Of a stretch of DNA of 64,000 nt, positions 26,380-36,773 are shown in pieces. The position numbers and the translations under genes are program-made. The stretch comes from CAVUOA01 sp963742955. GTDB lineage: Bacteria; Bacteroidota; Ignavibacteria; Tepidaquicellales; OLB5. Each line of letters opens with the position of its first letter. Within the stretch, counting starts at the first letter, position 1. The notes beneath the pieces are model-generated. The model saw only the letters and a program-made list of their open reading frames with translations. It did not search any database and was not told the DNA's origin. The stretch spans positions 1,240,001-1,304,000 of the forward strand of contig CAVUOA010000008.1 in the NCBI GenBank assembly GCA_963742955.1, read 5' to 3'.

Positions 26380-29300
26380 ATGAAAATTAAAAGTTTACTT
26401 GTAGATGAAGGAAAGAAACCGTATGAGAGTATTGAATTTGATAAGCGCTCATCGGTTATAAGGAATCCTGACGGCTCCATAGTATTTGAGATGATAGATA
26501 TAGTAGTGCCTAAGCACTGGTCACAGGTTGCAACAGATATATTAGCGCAGAAATATTTCCGCAAGGCAGGTATTCCTAAGTTCCTGAAAAAAGTATATGA
26601 AGAGGGCGTGCCGGTGTGGCTCTCGCGCTCGGTGCCCGATGCCGAAAAAATGGCAGAACTCGCTCCCGAAGAGCGTTATACTTCCGAAACAGATTCAAGA
26701 CAGGTGTTCCACCGCCTCGCCGGATGCTGGACTTACTGGGGATGGAAATATAAATATTTCGATTCTGAAGCAGATGCCCTCAACTATTATAATGAGCTTT
26801 CTTATATGCTCGCCACCCAGATGGCAGCGCCTAACTCGCCTCAATGGTTTAATACAGGATTGAACTGGGCTTACGGTATAACAGGTCCGTCACAGGGACA
26901 TTACTATGTTGACGGCAATACAGGAGAATTAAAGAGTTCAGACGATGCTTACACTCATCCTCAGCCGCATGCATGTTTTATACAGTCGGTTAATGATGAC
27001 CTGGTTAACGAAGGCGGAATTATGGATTTGTGGGTAAGAGAAGCAAGATTGTTTAAATACGGCTCAGGCACCGGAACAAATTTCTCACAGCTTAGAGGAA
27101 CAAACGAGCCCTTAAGCGGCGGCGGAAGGTCATCAGGCTTAATGTCATTCTTGAAGATTGGCGATAGAAGCGCTGGCGCTATTAAATCAGGCGGCACAAC
27201 AAGGCGCGCTGCAAAAATGGTTACGCTTGACCTCGACCATCCGGATATAGAAGAGTTTATCAACTGGAAAGCTGCCGAAGAGCAGAAAGTTGCTGCTCTT
27301 GTTTCAGGCTCAAGACTGCTGAATATACACCTTAACAATATTATTAAATCGTGCCATCAGACACATCCCGAAAATAATCCGTACGATAGAAAATCAAACA
27401 AGCAGCTTGCAAAATCAATTCAGGAAGCGCGCAGAGTTTTTATTCCCGAAAATTATATAGAGCGTGTTATTCATCTCGCAAGGCTGGGCGTTAAAGAAGT
27501 CCATGTGCCGGTTTATGATACAGACTGGAATTCCGAAGCGTACTTAACAGTCTCGGGGCAGAACTCAAATAACAGCGTAAGGGCAACCAACGAGTTTATG
27601 AAAGCCGTATCCAGTGACGGCGAGTGGAAGCTTTTCTGGAGAACTGAGATTGCCAAAGCAAAGAAAGAAAAACGCGAACCGGTTGCCTGTAAAACGCTGA
27701 AAGCACGTGATTTATGGGAAGATATCGGGTACTCGGCATGGTCTTGCGCAGACCCCGGAATGCAGTTCCATACTACTATTAATGAGTGGCATACTTGCCC
27801 CCGCGGCGGTGAAATCCGCGCATCAAACCCGTGCTCGGAATACATGTTCCTCGATGATACCGCGTGCAACCTTGCATCGCTTAACCTTGTGAAGTTTTTC
27901 AATATAGAAAAAAATGCTTTCGAAGTTGATGAATACCGCCATGCTGTAAAGCTGTGGACGGTTGTTCTTGAAATCAGCGTTCTCATGGCGCAGTTCCCGA
28001 GCAAAAATATTGCAAAGCTGTCTTATGATTACCGCACACTTGGTTTGGGTTATGCAAATCTTGGCGCTCTATTAATGCTTCAGGGAATTCCGTATGATTC
28101 AAACGAAGCGCTTGCAATAACAGGCGCGCTCACGGCAATTATGCACATGCGTTCCTACGCAACGTCTGCTGAGATGGCAATGGAGCTTGGCCCGTTTCCG
28201 AGATATAAAGAGAACGAAGCCAACATGCTCCGTGTTTTGAGAAATCACAGGCGCGCCGCTTATAATGCATCTGCAGAGGAATATGAAGGCTTATCGATTA
28301 CACCGATGGGCATTAATAAAAAATACTGCCCTGATGAACTTGCTTACAGCCGCCCGCGAAGATTCTGACCTTGCGCTTCAGCTTGGCGAAAAATACGGAT
28401 ACCGCAATGCGCAGGTTACCGTTATTGCTCCCACAGGCACAATAGGGCTTGTAATGGATTGTGATACAACGGGTGTTGAACCTGATTTTGCGTTGGTGAA
28501 ATTTAAAAAACTTGCCGGCGGCGGTTACTTTAAGATTATAAACGAATCAGTTCCGCCCGCATTAAGGAAGCTCGGCTATACAGATATTGAAATAAACGAT
28601 ATAGTGAAATACACAAAGGGGCACGGCACGCTTCACGGGTGCCCGCATATAAGCGCGCAGGCTCTTTCTGAAAAAGGATTTACAAAAGATGTAATTGCGC
28701 AAATCGAAAAAGTTCTTCCTACTGTATTTGATATTAACTTTGCATTTAACAAATGGACACTTGGTTCTGATTTCTGCAAAGACGTGCTCGGCTTCAAAGA
28801 AGACCAGCTTGATGATTTCAGCTTCAATATTCTGAGGTCACTTGGGTTTACCAAAGACCAGGTTGAAGAAGCGAACGATTACGTGTGCGGAACAATGACA
28901 GTTGAAGGCGCGCCGCATTTAAAAGAAGCGCACTACGCGGTTTTTGACTGCGCCAACAAATGCGGAAAGAAAGGCACACGCTACATTTCTTCCGATGCGC
29001 ATATAAAAATTATGGCATCGGCACAGCCGTTTATTTCGGGCGCAATATCAAAAACCATCAACCTGCCGAATGAAGCTTCGGTTGAGGACATGAAAAAAGC
29101 ATATATGCTTTCATGGAATCTCGGTGTTAAAGCAAATGCTCTCTATCGGGACGGCTCAAAGCTTTCACAGCCGCTTAACAGCGTAAGCGACGGCGATATT
29201 TCGGAGGCTGAAACCGAAGAGCTTGCCGAGATGACAAAATCGAATGACATTATAAGAATAGCGGAGAGAATTATTCACCGTTACATTGCAAAGAGAAGAA

Positions 29301-30013
29301 AGCTTCCGTTCAGAAGAAGAGGATATACTCAGAAAGCTAAAATAGGCAACCATTCGGTTTACCTGAGAACGGGTGAATACGAAAACGGACAGCTTGGCGA
29401 AATATTTATTGATATGCACCGCGAAGGCGCTGCATTCAGAAGCTTAATGAACTGTTTTGCCATTTCTATTTCACTGGGCCTGCAGCACGGTGTACCGCTT
29501 GAGGAGTTTGTTGACGCATTTGTTTATACACGCTTTGAGCCTAACGGTATAGTTATCGGCAACCCGAATATCAAAATGACAACGTCAATAATTGACTACA
29601 TTTTCCGCGAATTAGCAGTAACCTATCTTAACAGAAGCGAGCTTGCGCATATAGAGCGCGATGCAGAGCTTAGGACAAGTCCTATTGACTCGATTTCAAA
29701 GCTTGATAAAGAAGCTGATTTTGAAGAAGAAGAAATTTACAGCGAACGCATAATTGAAGAAGTCCACCCGCACGAGCAGCATACAACTGAGGAGGATGAA
29801 GTGCATAAAGCAGAAGCCGATTTGTATGAACGGCACGTTTCGGCGCAGTTTGTAAAGCCGGGTGAATCAAACGGCAAATACGAGATGATTAAAGAAGCGC
29901 GCATGAAAGGCTACACCGGCGATATATGCCAGTCATGCGGCAGCCTGACAATGGTAAGAAACGGCACATGCCTAAAATGCACAACCTGCGGCGAAACAAG
30001 CGGATGCTCATAA
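26380..30013 (+). CDS. nrdJ: class II (vitamin B12-dependent) ribonucleotide reductase, frameshifted
   Basis: About 1210 residues over two frames. The first (to 28368) has PHACFIQSVNDD and FKYGSGTGTNFSQLRG, then the catalytic NPCSE with DDTACNLASLNLVKFF. The second has APTGTIGLVMDCDTTGVEPD followed by FALVKFKKLAGGG, and ends with two CxxC pairs (CQSCGSLTMVRNGTCLKCTTCG) typical of the zinc-binding tail. Class II enzymes reduce ribonucleotides using adenosylcobalamin, with or without oxygen. The frames cross at about 28325-28350, where the family reads KKYCPDE then LLTAARED. With an enzyme this central, a base error is the likeliest cause. No other reductase class is in the window. Confidence 0.93.
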
Positions 30014-30089
30014 ATTCATAAGGTTCAAATAGTTAATTAGTGAAGAAGGGGACGTGAAAGCGTTCCCTTTTTTGTTTTAGAGCCTGTAA

Positions 30090-30212
30090 GTCGAAACTCC
30101 GTTTCGACTACTCCTGCCTGCTGCAGGCAGGCGAATCGGAGATTCGAGTTACATTCCCTCCCCTTCTCCAAAGGAGTCCTTCGGACGGGGAGGGTTAGGG
30201 TGTGGTGTGCAT
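30090..30212. repeat. four triplet-loop palindromes and a G-rich repeat
   Basis: In order: gtcgaaac-tcc-gtttcgac (30090-30108), cctgcctg-ctg-caggcagg (30113-30131), cgaatc-gga-gattcg (30132-30146), then the ctccccttctcc...ggggagggttagggtg element (30158-30202), inside which sits gtcc-ttc-ggac (30176-30186). Each small palindrome has perfect arms and a three-base loop. This fills most of the 302-base gap between nrdJ and the first citrate synthase; no gene is present. Confidence 0.75.
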
Positions 30213-30315
30213 AAAAAAATATTCACAAAATTTCCTTTTTAGTTAACATAGTTCTGAATATATTTAAAGTTCAAAATAAAACTTAAATCCCCGTAATATA
30301 TAGGAGAACATTGCA

Positions 30316-31593
30316 ATGAGCTTGCTGAAACAAAAACTTGCCTCCCAAATTCCGAATTTGATAGAAAAAGTTCGGAATTTGGCGAAAGAAAACGGTAAGA
30401 AGAAGGTTTCTGAAGTGACGGTAGAACAGGTATTAGGCGGTATGCGCGGAGTAAAATCGCTGATTTGCGATACATCTGAAGTAGCGCTTGATAAAGGTCT
30501 CATCATTCGCGGAATACCCGTGTTAGAACTTACCGATAAGTGGCCCGAAGAAATACTGTGGCTGTTATTAACCGGCGGGCTGCCGGATAAAACCGAACTT
30601 AAAGACCTTCAGGACGATTTAAAGAAACGCTCCGAAGTCCCTGAGTATATCTGGAACCTGCTTAAAGCATTCCCGAAAGATGCGCATCCGATGAGCATGT
30701 TTAATACACTCATCACTGCTATGCAGCGCGAGTCGAAATTTTTCCATGCATACGAAAAAGGTTTGAAGAAAGATAAGTATTGGGAATATACACTGGAAGA
30801 TTCCTTAGACTTAATCGCCAAGCTGCCTGCATTAGCCGCAGGTGTTTACAGAACACGTTTCGGCAAAGGTGAAGTAATTAAACCAAATCCAGAGCTTGAC
30901 TGGGGCGCAAATTACGCATACATGCTCGGCGTGAATAATAATACAACTGACTGGTATGATTTAATGCGTCTTTACATGACTCTGCACAGCGACCACGAAA
31001 GCGGAAATGTAAGCGCATTTACTTCTCACGTTGTCGGCTCGGCGCTTTCTGACCCGTATTATGCAGTTTCAGCGGGACTTAACGGTCTTGCAGGTCCGCT
31101 TCACGGTCTTGCTAACCAGGAATGTTTGAAGTTTGTCATCGAGCTTGAAGAACATTTTAAAGGCGTTCCGACAGATGAACAGCTTACGGAGTTCACTAAA
31201 GAAAGGCTTGACAAAGGACTTGTTATTCCCGGATACGGACATGCTGTTTTGCGTGTAACCGACCCGCGTTTCACGGCATTTGTTGAATTCGGAAAGAAAG
31301 TAATGCCGAACGATAAAATTTTTGCAATAGTTGAAAAGCTGTTTAATATAGTCCCGCAGGTATTAATGGAGCAGGGCAAAGCAAAAGACCCGTGGCCAAA
31401 CGTTGATGCTGCATCGGGCTCGCTGTTATATTACTACGGTGTAAAAGAATATATTTATTATACCGTGCTGTTCGGAGTATCAAGGTCAATGGGTATCTGT
31501 TCACAGCTTGTTATAAGCCGCGCTATCAGCGAACCGATAACCAGGCCTAAATCTGTAACGCTCGATTGGCTTATAAATGCCGTCCGCGATTAA
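30316..31593 (+). CDS. citrate synthase (first copy)
   Basis: 425 residues, most like the eukaryote-type citrate synthases. The three catalytic residues are present: His in LHSDHESGNVSAF (with GPLHGLANQE close by), His in GYGHAVLRVTDPRF, and Asp in PNVDAASGSLLYYYG. It condenses acetyl-CoA with oxaloacetate to enter the TCA cycle. A good Shine-Dalgarno (aggag, 30301-30305) precedes the ATG. A strong terminator closes the gene, and a second, diverged citrate synthase follows. Confidence 0.95.
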   Translation: MSLLKQKLASQIPNLIEKVRNLAKENGKKKVSEVTVEQVLGGMRGVKSLICDTSEVALDKGLIIRGIPVLELTDKWPEEILWLLLTGGLPDKTELKDLQDDLKKRSEVPEYIWNLLKAFPKDAHPMSMFNTLITAMQRESKFFHAYEKGLKKDKYWEYTLEDSLDLIAKLPALAAGVYRTRFGKGEVIKPNPELDWGANYAYMLGVNNNTTDWYDLMRLYMTLHSDHESGNVSAFTSHVVGSALSDPYYAVSAGLNGLAGPLHGLANQECLKFVIELEEHFKGVPTDEQLTEFTKERLDKGLVIPGYGHAVLRVTDPRFTAFVEFGKKVMPNDKIFAIVEKLFNIVPQVLMEQGKAKDPWPNVDAASGSLLYYYGVKEYIYYTVLFGVSRSMGICSQLVISRAISEPITRPKSVTLDWLINAVRD

Positions 31594-31615
31594 TTTATTA
31601 AAAATAGTGTAAATT

Positions 31616-31655
31616 AAGCAGGGATTCAAAAAACTTGAATCCCTGCTTGTTTTTA
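31616..31655 (+). terminator. terminator between the two citrate synthase genes
   Basis: A 14-bp perfect stem (aagcagggattcaa / ttgaatccctgctt) with loop aaaac is followed by gttttt. Transcription of the first citrate synthase should end here. Confidence 0.85.
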
Positions 31656-31701
31656 GGGTATATTTCATGTTATAACACTGTTTTATTCTCCCAAAATTGC
31701 A

Positions 31702-31709
31702 TATATTTG
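31702..31709 (+). promoter_or_regulatory. -7 box of the second citrate synthase gene
   Basis: TATATTTG matches TAnnTTTG, 78 bases before the ATG at 31787. No TTG lies at the exact -33 distance (T-rich instead). With the terminator before it, this implies separate control of the two copies. Confidence 0.45.
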
Positions 31710-31786
31710 CCTTTTCAATTAATTAACTTCTGGATATATTTATAGTTCTGCTTGATAAAAATCTGTAATTAAAGACAGGAAATACT

Positions 31787-33073
31787 ATGTCATTACTTAA
31801 GGAAAAGCTGGCTTCGCAGGTACCTGCATTGCGTGAGCGGGTACACAGCCTCGTAAATAATTACGGCAAAAAAGTAATATCCGATATAAGCGTCGAACAA
31901 GTGCTCGGCGGTTTAAGAGGTGTAAGGTCAACGTTCTGTGAAACAAGCGAGGTAATACTTGATAAAGGCTTAATCATCAGGGGATATCCTATATTGAACC
32001 TTGTTGACAAACTGCCCGAAGAGATATTCTGGCTTCTGCTGACGGGTGAATTCCCTACTAAAGAAGAAATTGAAGACCTACAGTCGGAATTGAAAAAACG
32101 CTCAAAGGTTCCGCAGTACTTATGGTCAACACTGAAAACGTGTCTGGTGAAAGACGAACCGCACCCGATGACGATTCTTATTTCAAGCATTGCAATACTT
32201 GAAAGAGAATCAAAGTTCTATTACCATTACAATACGGGCGGAATGAAGAAAGATGAATACTGGGAGTATGCTCTGGAAGATGTTCTTGATATAATAGCGG
32301 TGCTTCCAAGTCTTGCAGCAGGAATATACCGCCTCCGTTATGATAAAGGTCACTTGATAAATTCAGGTCATGACCTGGACTGGGCGGGAAACCTGGCACA
32401 CATGATGGGAATAGAAGAAAATCAAGAAGATTTCACTAAGCTCATGCGTCTTTTTATGGTACTTCACTGTGACCATGAAGGAGGCAACGTAAGTGCAAAG
32501 GCATGCAATGTTATCGGCTCGACTCTCTCAGACCCGTACTACGCAGTTATGGGCGGTCTGGCAGGTCTGGCGGGTCCGCTGCACGGTGAAGCAAACCAGG
32601 AGGGTGTAAGATATGTTCTCGATGTGCTTAAAACCTTTAAAGATGTTCCGAGTGATGATGAACTGAAAAAATATGTAACCGATACATTAGTTTCAGGGAA
32701 ATTGATTCCCGGATACGGACACCCGGTGTTAAGAGTAACCGACCCGCGCTTTACTGCGTTTTATGAATACGGGAAAAAAGTTATGCCGGACGACAAGCTG
32801 TTTAAAGTTGTTGAAAAGCTCTATAAAATAGTTCCGCCGATTTTAACCGAGTACGGCAAAGTCAAGAATCCGTGGCCTAATATAGATGCTTCCTCCGGAG
32901 CGCTTCTGTATCACTACGGGATTGAAGAGCTTGATTATTACACACTGCTGTTCGGTGTATCAAGAACACTGGGAATCTGCGCGCAGCTTGTGATTGACAG
33001 GGCGCTCGGTTTTCCGATTACAAGGCCTAAATCGGCAACACTCGGCTGGCTTGAAAACGCAGTTAAGAATTAA
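31787..33073 (+). CDS. citrate synthase (second copy)
   Basis: 428 residues and a paralog of the preceding gene along its whole length. The catalytic residues are kept: LHCDHEGGNVSAK, GPLHGEANQE, GYGHPVLRVTDPRF and PNIDASSGALLYHYG. The divergence is ordinary for separate duties rather than a fresh copy: for example, GLANQE in copy 1 is GEANQE here. A use as a stress-, carbon- or methylcitrate-type isoenzyme is possible but unsupported by any specific residue. It has its own promoter box. Confidence 0.93.
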   Translation: MSLLKEKLASQVPALRERVHSLVNNYGKKVISDISVEQVLGGLRGVRSTFCETSEVILDKGLIIRGYPILNLVDKLPEEIFWLLLTGEFPTKEEIEDLQSELKKRSKVPQYLWSTLKTCLVKDEPHPMTILISSIAILERESKFYYHYNTGGMKKDEYWEYALEDVLDIIAVLPSLAAGIYRLRYDKGHLINSGHDLDWAGNLAHMMGIEENQEDFTKLMRLFMVLHCDHEGGNVSAKACNVIGSTLSDPYYAVMGGLAGLAGPLHGEANQEGVRYVLDVLKTFKDVPSDDELKKYVTDTLVSGKLIPGYGHPVLRVTDPRFTAFYEYGKKVMPDDKLFKVVEKLYKIVPPILTEYGKVKNPWPNIDASSGALLYHYGIEELDYYTLLFGVSRTLGICAQLVIDRALGFPITRPKSATLGWLENAVKN

Positions 33074-33158
33074 TTTTTAAAGTCACTCTTTAGCGCTGAA
33101 TACTGTTATTAATATTAAATGCTGAATTTAAGGTGATTTACAACTAAAATACCCAATT

Positions 33159-34253
33159 TTGGATAGTGAAATACCAAATATTACTCCTCCCTCCGAAAAC
33201 GGCGGAGAAAGCAAAAACAGGAAGCTGTATTCGTTTCTGATTCCTTTGCTGGTTTCCGTTTATTTTATGGCAGGATTTACACAGCTTAAGCCCGAAGACA
33301 AGAACAGGTTTATCGGCAATGATGACAGCGCTTATACAATGAATGTAAAGAAAACTCCTGCGTTTAACCTCGCTGCGCTTCTGGCAAACGAACAGTTTTC
33401 GGAAAACCTCAGGGATACGGTTTATACCGATAAAGACAAATACCTTGAGCTGAGAATAGACGAGCAGATGCTATATGTTCATTACAGAGACGGGAGCGTA
33501 AAAGAATACCCGGTATCCAGCGGAAATAAGTTTCTTAATAAAGGAGTTGAATCGCGTCCCGGATTGTTTGCAATATTTTTGAAAGAGGAACTTCATCTTT
33601 CATCCCAGTTTGATGATGCTAAGATGTTTTACTATATGCCGTTCAATATGGGAATCGGTTTTCACAGCCTTGCGGGAACAGGTTATTACGGTAATCTTGG
33701 CGTGAGACCCTCCTCACACGGATGTATAAGGATGAGAACTTCGGATGTGAAAGAATTATTTCATGAGTGTGAAGTTGGTACTCTTGTACTGGCAGACCGG
33801 GGAAAAAACGCAAGGGTTATTGCATTCGCTCCCGAAGGATTTAAAAATGACAAAGAATATTCAAAAGATGAATATATGGAAATGCTTGCCTATAATCTGA
33901 ACTCGCTATACCGGGGCAGGTATTTTATCGACCGGCCGAAAAGATTTATTATAGACCCGGCGGTAATTCCTAAAATCGGTTTTAATGTGGGTTCAACAGA
34001 TGATATTCCTTCAAGGCAGCAGATGCCGTTTATGACAGAGCAAATTCAGCAGTATTCGGATAAACTTGACCCGAAAGGATATATTACATCCAATGTGAAA
34101 GAAAATCTGGATGAAGAGATTGCCGGTAATTTTCAGTTTGACGAAGAAGTTACGGATTATTCTTCTCTTGGTCTTGAAGTTGATAAAGAGCTTGTTGATA
34201 AGCTCGTTTATAACCGCATCGGGATATTGCCGTATTTTCCGCCCAACAAATAA
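33159..34253 (+). CDS. L,D-transpeptidase (YkuD domain), membrane-anchored
   Basis: 364 residues. A single N-terminal membrane segment (about 24-40) puts the rest in the periplasm. The YkuD catalytic region has FHSLAG with H169 and GVRPSSHGCIRMR with the active-site S186-HGC189-IR191, the hallmark of enzymes making 3-3 cross-links in peptidoglycan or attaching proteins to it. The 130-residue C-terminal extension (DIPSRQQMPFMTEQ onward) is not part of the domain. The start is a TTG with no clear Shine-Dalgarno, so it is uncertain. Confidence 0.88.
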   Translation: MDSEIPNITPPSENGGESKNRKLYSFLIPLLVSVYFMAGFTQLKPEDKNRFIGNDDSAYTMNVKKTPAFNLAALLANEQFSENLRDTVYTDKDKYLELRIDEQMLYVHYRDGSVKEYPVSSGNKFLNKGVESRPGLFAIFLKEELHLSSQFDDAKMFYYMPFNMGIGFHSLAGTGYYGNLGVRPSSHGCIRMRTSDVKELFHECEVGTLVLADRGKNARVIAFAPEGFKNDKEYSKDEYMEMLAYNLNSLYRGRYFIDRPKRFIIDPAVIPKIGFNVGSTDDIPSRQQMPFMTEQIQQYSDKLDPKGYITSNVKENLDEEIAGNFQFDEEVTDYSSLGLEVDKELVDKLVYNRIGILPYFPPNK

Positions 34254-34273
34254 GAAACACATAATTAATATTT

Positions 34274-34576
34274 ATGGTTAAATTAATAGCAATGTATAAA
34301 ACTCCGGCAGATGTGCTGGAATTTGAAAAACATTATTTCGATGTTCACATGCCGCTGATAAAGAAAATGCCCGGCTTGCTGAAGACGGAAGTATCCAGGC
34401 TTTCGGGTATGCCGGGGCAGGATAACAAATATCATATTATGGCTGAAATGTATTTTGACAATATGGACAGGCTGAACGAATCCATGGCATCAGCCGAAGG
34501 CAGGGCTGCTGGCAAAGATTTAATGGGTTTTGCCAAAGATTATGTTATTATGATGTTTGGCGAAGTCAAAGATTAG
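34274..34576 (+). CDS. EthD-domain protein
   Basis: 100 residues with the EthD signature: VKLIAMYKTPADVLEFEKHY followed by FDVHMPLIKKMPGL (the FExHYxxxHxPL pattern) and a final AKDYVIMMFGEV strand. EthD proteins are small dimeric ferredoxin-like barrels; the first was found with ether-degrading monooxygenases, but most have no known substrate. It sits 20 bases after the L,D-transpeptidase gene and may share its transcript. Confidence 0.85.
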   Translation: MVKLIAMYKTPADVLEFEKHYFDVHMPLIKKMPGLLKTEVSRLSGMPGQDNKYHIMAEMYFDNMDRLNESMASAEGRAAGKDLMGFAKDYVIMMFGEVKD

Positions 34577-34711
34577 GGAAATGGCGATTTTTATTGTTTT
34601 TGTAGACATTTTTTTCTATTATGCAGGACGCACTTTTTAAAAAGGAACAAATTTTTACTTCTTTAAGTATAAGATTTAAGGGTTTTAAATTTAATATAGG
34701 AGCTTACTCAA

Positions 34712-35515
34712 ATGGTATCTGATAACATTCAGGTTCTGATGAACACCGATTACGGTGCTCCCGAACTAAAAAAAGTTTACCAGAAGTTTTTTGCCAGGGG
34801 GCTTTTCTTTGCAATTGTTGTGCATATAGTTTTTATTTCAACGTATCTTGTAATAAATTATATTAATACTCTGAAGGCAGAAGAGCTTTCCAAGCAGCAG
34901 CAGCAGCAAAGGATAATAAATCTTACTGACCTTGAGCCGCCGCCGTCTGCAACAGAAGACGAAACTCCGCCTCCGCCGAAAATTGAAGAAATGGTTGCTC
35001 CGCCAAAAGACCTTTCCGCACTCACACCGGAGCCGGTTGCTAAAGAAAAAGCCGAAGAGCAGACTATCAAAACACAGGAACAGCTTGAACAGATTAAAAG
35101 CCCTGTTTCGAGCACGGGAGATACCGGTAAGTTTACATATTCAGGTCCTATTAAAGTAGAAGAGAAAAAAGTAGAAGAGAAAATTGAGAAGAAAGAAAAA
35201 GATGTCGAAAAAACAGTATACCAGTCGTTCGAAGTAGAAAAAGCTCCTGAGTGCGTTAATCTTGCGCAGGTTAGAAGCTCGATGAACTATCCTGAAGTTG
35301 CCAGGCAGGCAGGAATTGAAGGAAGGGTAACTGTTAAAGTTCTGGTAAATGAATCCGGCGGTGTAATTAAGGTTGGGTCGGTTAGCGGACCGGATGTGTT
35401 TGCAGATGAAGTTCGCGATAAGGCAATGAACCTGCAGTTTACACCGGGATTGCAGAACGGAAAACCCGTTAAAGTCTGGGTTACCGTTCCGTTCAACTTT
35501 AAGCTGAAGAATTGA
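34712..35515 (+). CDS. tonB: energy transducer TonB
   Basis: 267 residues: one membrane helix (about 30-50), a Pro/Glu/Lys-rich periplasmic spacer (LEPPPSATEDETPPPPKIEE and later KVEEKIEKKEKDVEK) and a C-terminal TonB domain (MNYPEVARQAGIEGRVTVKV followed by LVNESGG, ending VWVTVPFNFKLKN). It would link inner-membrane proton energy to receptors such as the one at 4908. No exbB or exbD is in the window. A Shine-Dalgarno aggag at 34699-34703 fits the ATG. It heads a five-gene run of the same strand. Confidence 0.92.
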   Translation: MVSDNIQVLMNTDYGAPELKKVYQKFFARGLFFAIVVHIVFISTYLVINYINTLKAEELSKQQQQQRIINLTDLEPPPSATEDETPPPPKIEEMVAPPKDLSALTPEPVAKEKAEEQTIKTQEQLEQIKSPVSSTGDTGKFTYSGPIKVEEKKVEEKIEKKEKDVEKTVYQSFEVEKAPECVNLAQVRSSMNYPEVARQAGIEGRVTVKVLVNESGGVIKVGSVSGPDVFADEVRDKAMNLQFTPGLQNGKPVKVWVTVPFNFKLKN

Positions 35516-35561
35516 TTCGGGTTATCCTTTTATAAGGATATCCTTTAAGAGGATTTAGTTT

Positions 35562-35783
35562 TTGAAAGTATATAATTATTTATCATTTGGAATTTCCCTC
35601 ATCTTTGTGGTGATGGGAATTCTTATTTTAAGCAATGTTTTTACCACGAGTTACTTCTTCAGGAACAATGAGTTTTTGAGAATGGCTTTTGGCTTTGTAC
35701 TGATTGTATACGGTGCGTTCAGAGGTCTTAATACTTACTTTAAGATTAAGAACTCAAACAATCATAGGAACAGAGATTATTAA
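35562..35783 (+). CDS. small two-helix membrane protein
   Basis: 73 residues with two hydrophobic helices (about 8-28 and 41-59) joined by a short loop (TTSYFFRNNEF) and a basic C-terminal tail. It starts with TTG after aggattta. It lies between tonB and the PstS-like gene. Proteins of this size and type are conserved in such operons, but no family is recognised. Confidence 0.65.
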   Translation: MKVYNYLSFGISLIFVVMGILILSNVFTTSYFFRNNEFLRMAFGFVLIVYGAFRGLNTYFKIKNSNNHRNRDY

Positions 35784-35803
35784 AACGTTTTTGAACTCTT
35801 TAA

Positions 35804-36757
35804 ATGCGCACAGCAATGAAAAAGCATTCATTAAGATATTTACTTGTGCTGGTTATACTATCGGGTTCTGTTATTTATATGGGCTGCGATTACGGCAAGG
35901 TGAAATCTGTTACAACAATAGGCGAAACTTCAATTGAGGTTGATGAATCTATTTCTCCTGTTGTGAAAAAAGAAGCCGATGAGTTTATGCGCCTCAATAC
36001 TGAGTCTAAAATAAACATGAAAATCAAAACTTCTAACGAGGTGATGGCTGATTTGCTGAACGGTGATATTAAAACAGTAGTTGTCAGCAGAGATTTTAAT
36101 CAGAACGAGAAGGAGCATATTCAGAAATTTAAAATCGATTTAAAGAGAAATGCTTTTGCAGTTGATGCAATCGGGGTGATTGTAAATACATCCAATCCGG
36201 TTGAAAAGCTCAACTACAATGAGCTTAAAGGAATATTCACCGGTGAAATAGAAGACTGGAAGAACCTCGAAGGCGATAACAAAGACGTTTACAAAGGGAA
36301 AATCAAAGTTTTCATGGCGAGGGGCAACGCTGCTATACACGATATATTCAGGGAAAAAGTTTTAGCGGGCTCGGAATACGGCAAATATGATGTGCCGTGC
36401 AGCACCTCAACCCAGATGCTTGATGAAATTAAGAAAGATAAAGATGCAATAGGTTTCATTACAATGAGCTGGGTAACTAAATTTGCCGATACTCTTGATA
36501 CGGCGGTAAAACCGCTCAAAATCGGCGCAGTGGATTCACTCGGCAGAATAGACAAGTATGTGGGGCTTCACCAGGGATATGTTGCCAACGGTGATTACCC
36601 GCTTGCCATCAAAATTTACATATTTTCGACTGATTACAGCATGAACGTATCGGTGGGTTTTATAAGTTTTATGCTCGCTTACGACGGACAGAAAATAGCG
36701 CTTAACAGCGGGCTGGTACCGGTTACACAGCCGGTCAGAATCATACAGTTAAATTAA
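35804..36757 (+). CDS. PstS-like phosphate-binding lipoprotein
   Basis: 317 residues. The N-terminus has a lipobox-like VIYMGC (Cys at about residue 28), so it is likely anchored to a membrane. The body matches the PBP-like (PstS/SphX) substrate-binding fold: VKSVTTIGETSIEVDESISP, LNYNELKGIFTGEIEDWKNL, and FITMSWVTKFADTLDTAV. No pstC, pstA or pstB is present. In this operon it may be a sensing or scavenging protein rather than part of a transporter. An in-frame ATG at 35816 is an alternative start. Confidence 0.85.
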   Translation: MRTAMKKHSLRYLLVLVILSGSVIYMGCDYGKVKSVTTIGETSIEVDESISPVVKKEADEFMRLNTESKINMKIKTSNEVMADLLNGDIKTVVVSRDFNQNEKEHIQKFKIDLKRNAFAVDAIGVIVNTSNPVEKLNYNELKGIFTGEIEDWKNLEGDNKDVYKGKIKVFMARGNAAIHDIFREKVLAGSEYGKYDVPCSTSTQMLDEIKKDKDAIGFITMSWVTKFADTLDTAVKPLKIGAVDSLGRIDKYVGLHQGYVANGDYPLAIKIYIFSTDYSMNVSVGFISFMLAYDGQKIALNSGLVPVTQPVRIIQLN

Positions 36758-36773
36758 TTATTTTATTAAAGCC

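Noticed and set aside
35804..36757. Part of a phosphate ABC transporter
   Set aside because: The protein is PstS-like, but no permease or ATPase gene lies nearby, so a transporter operon cannot be claimed.
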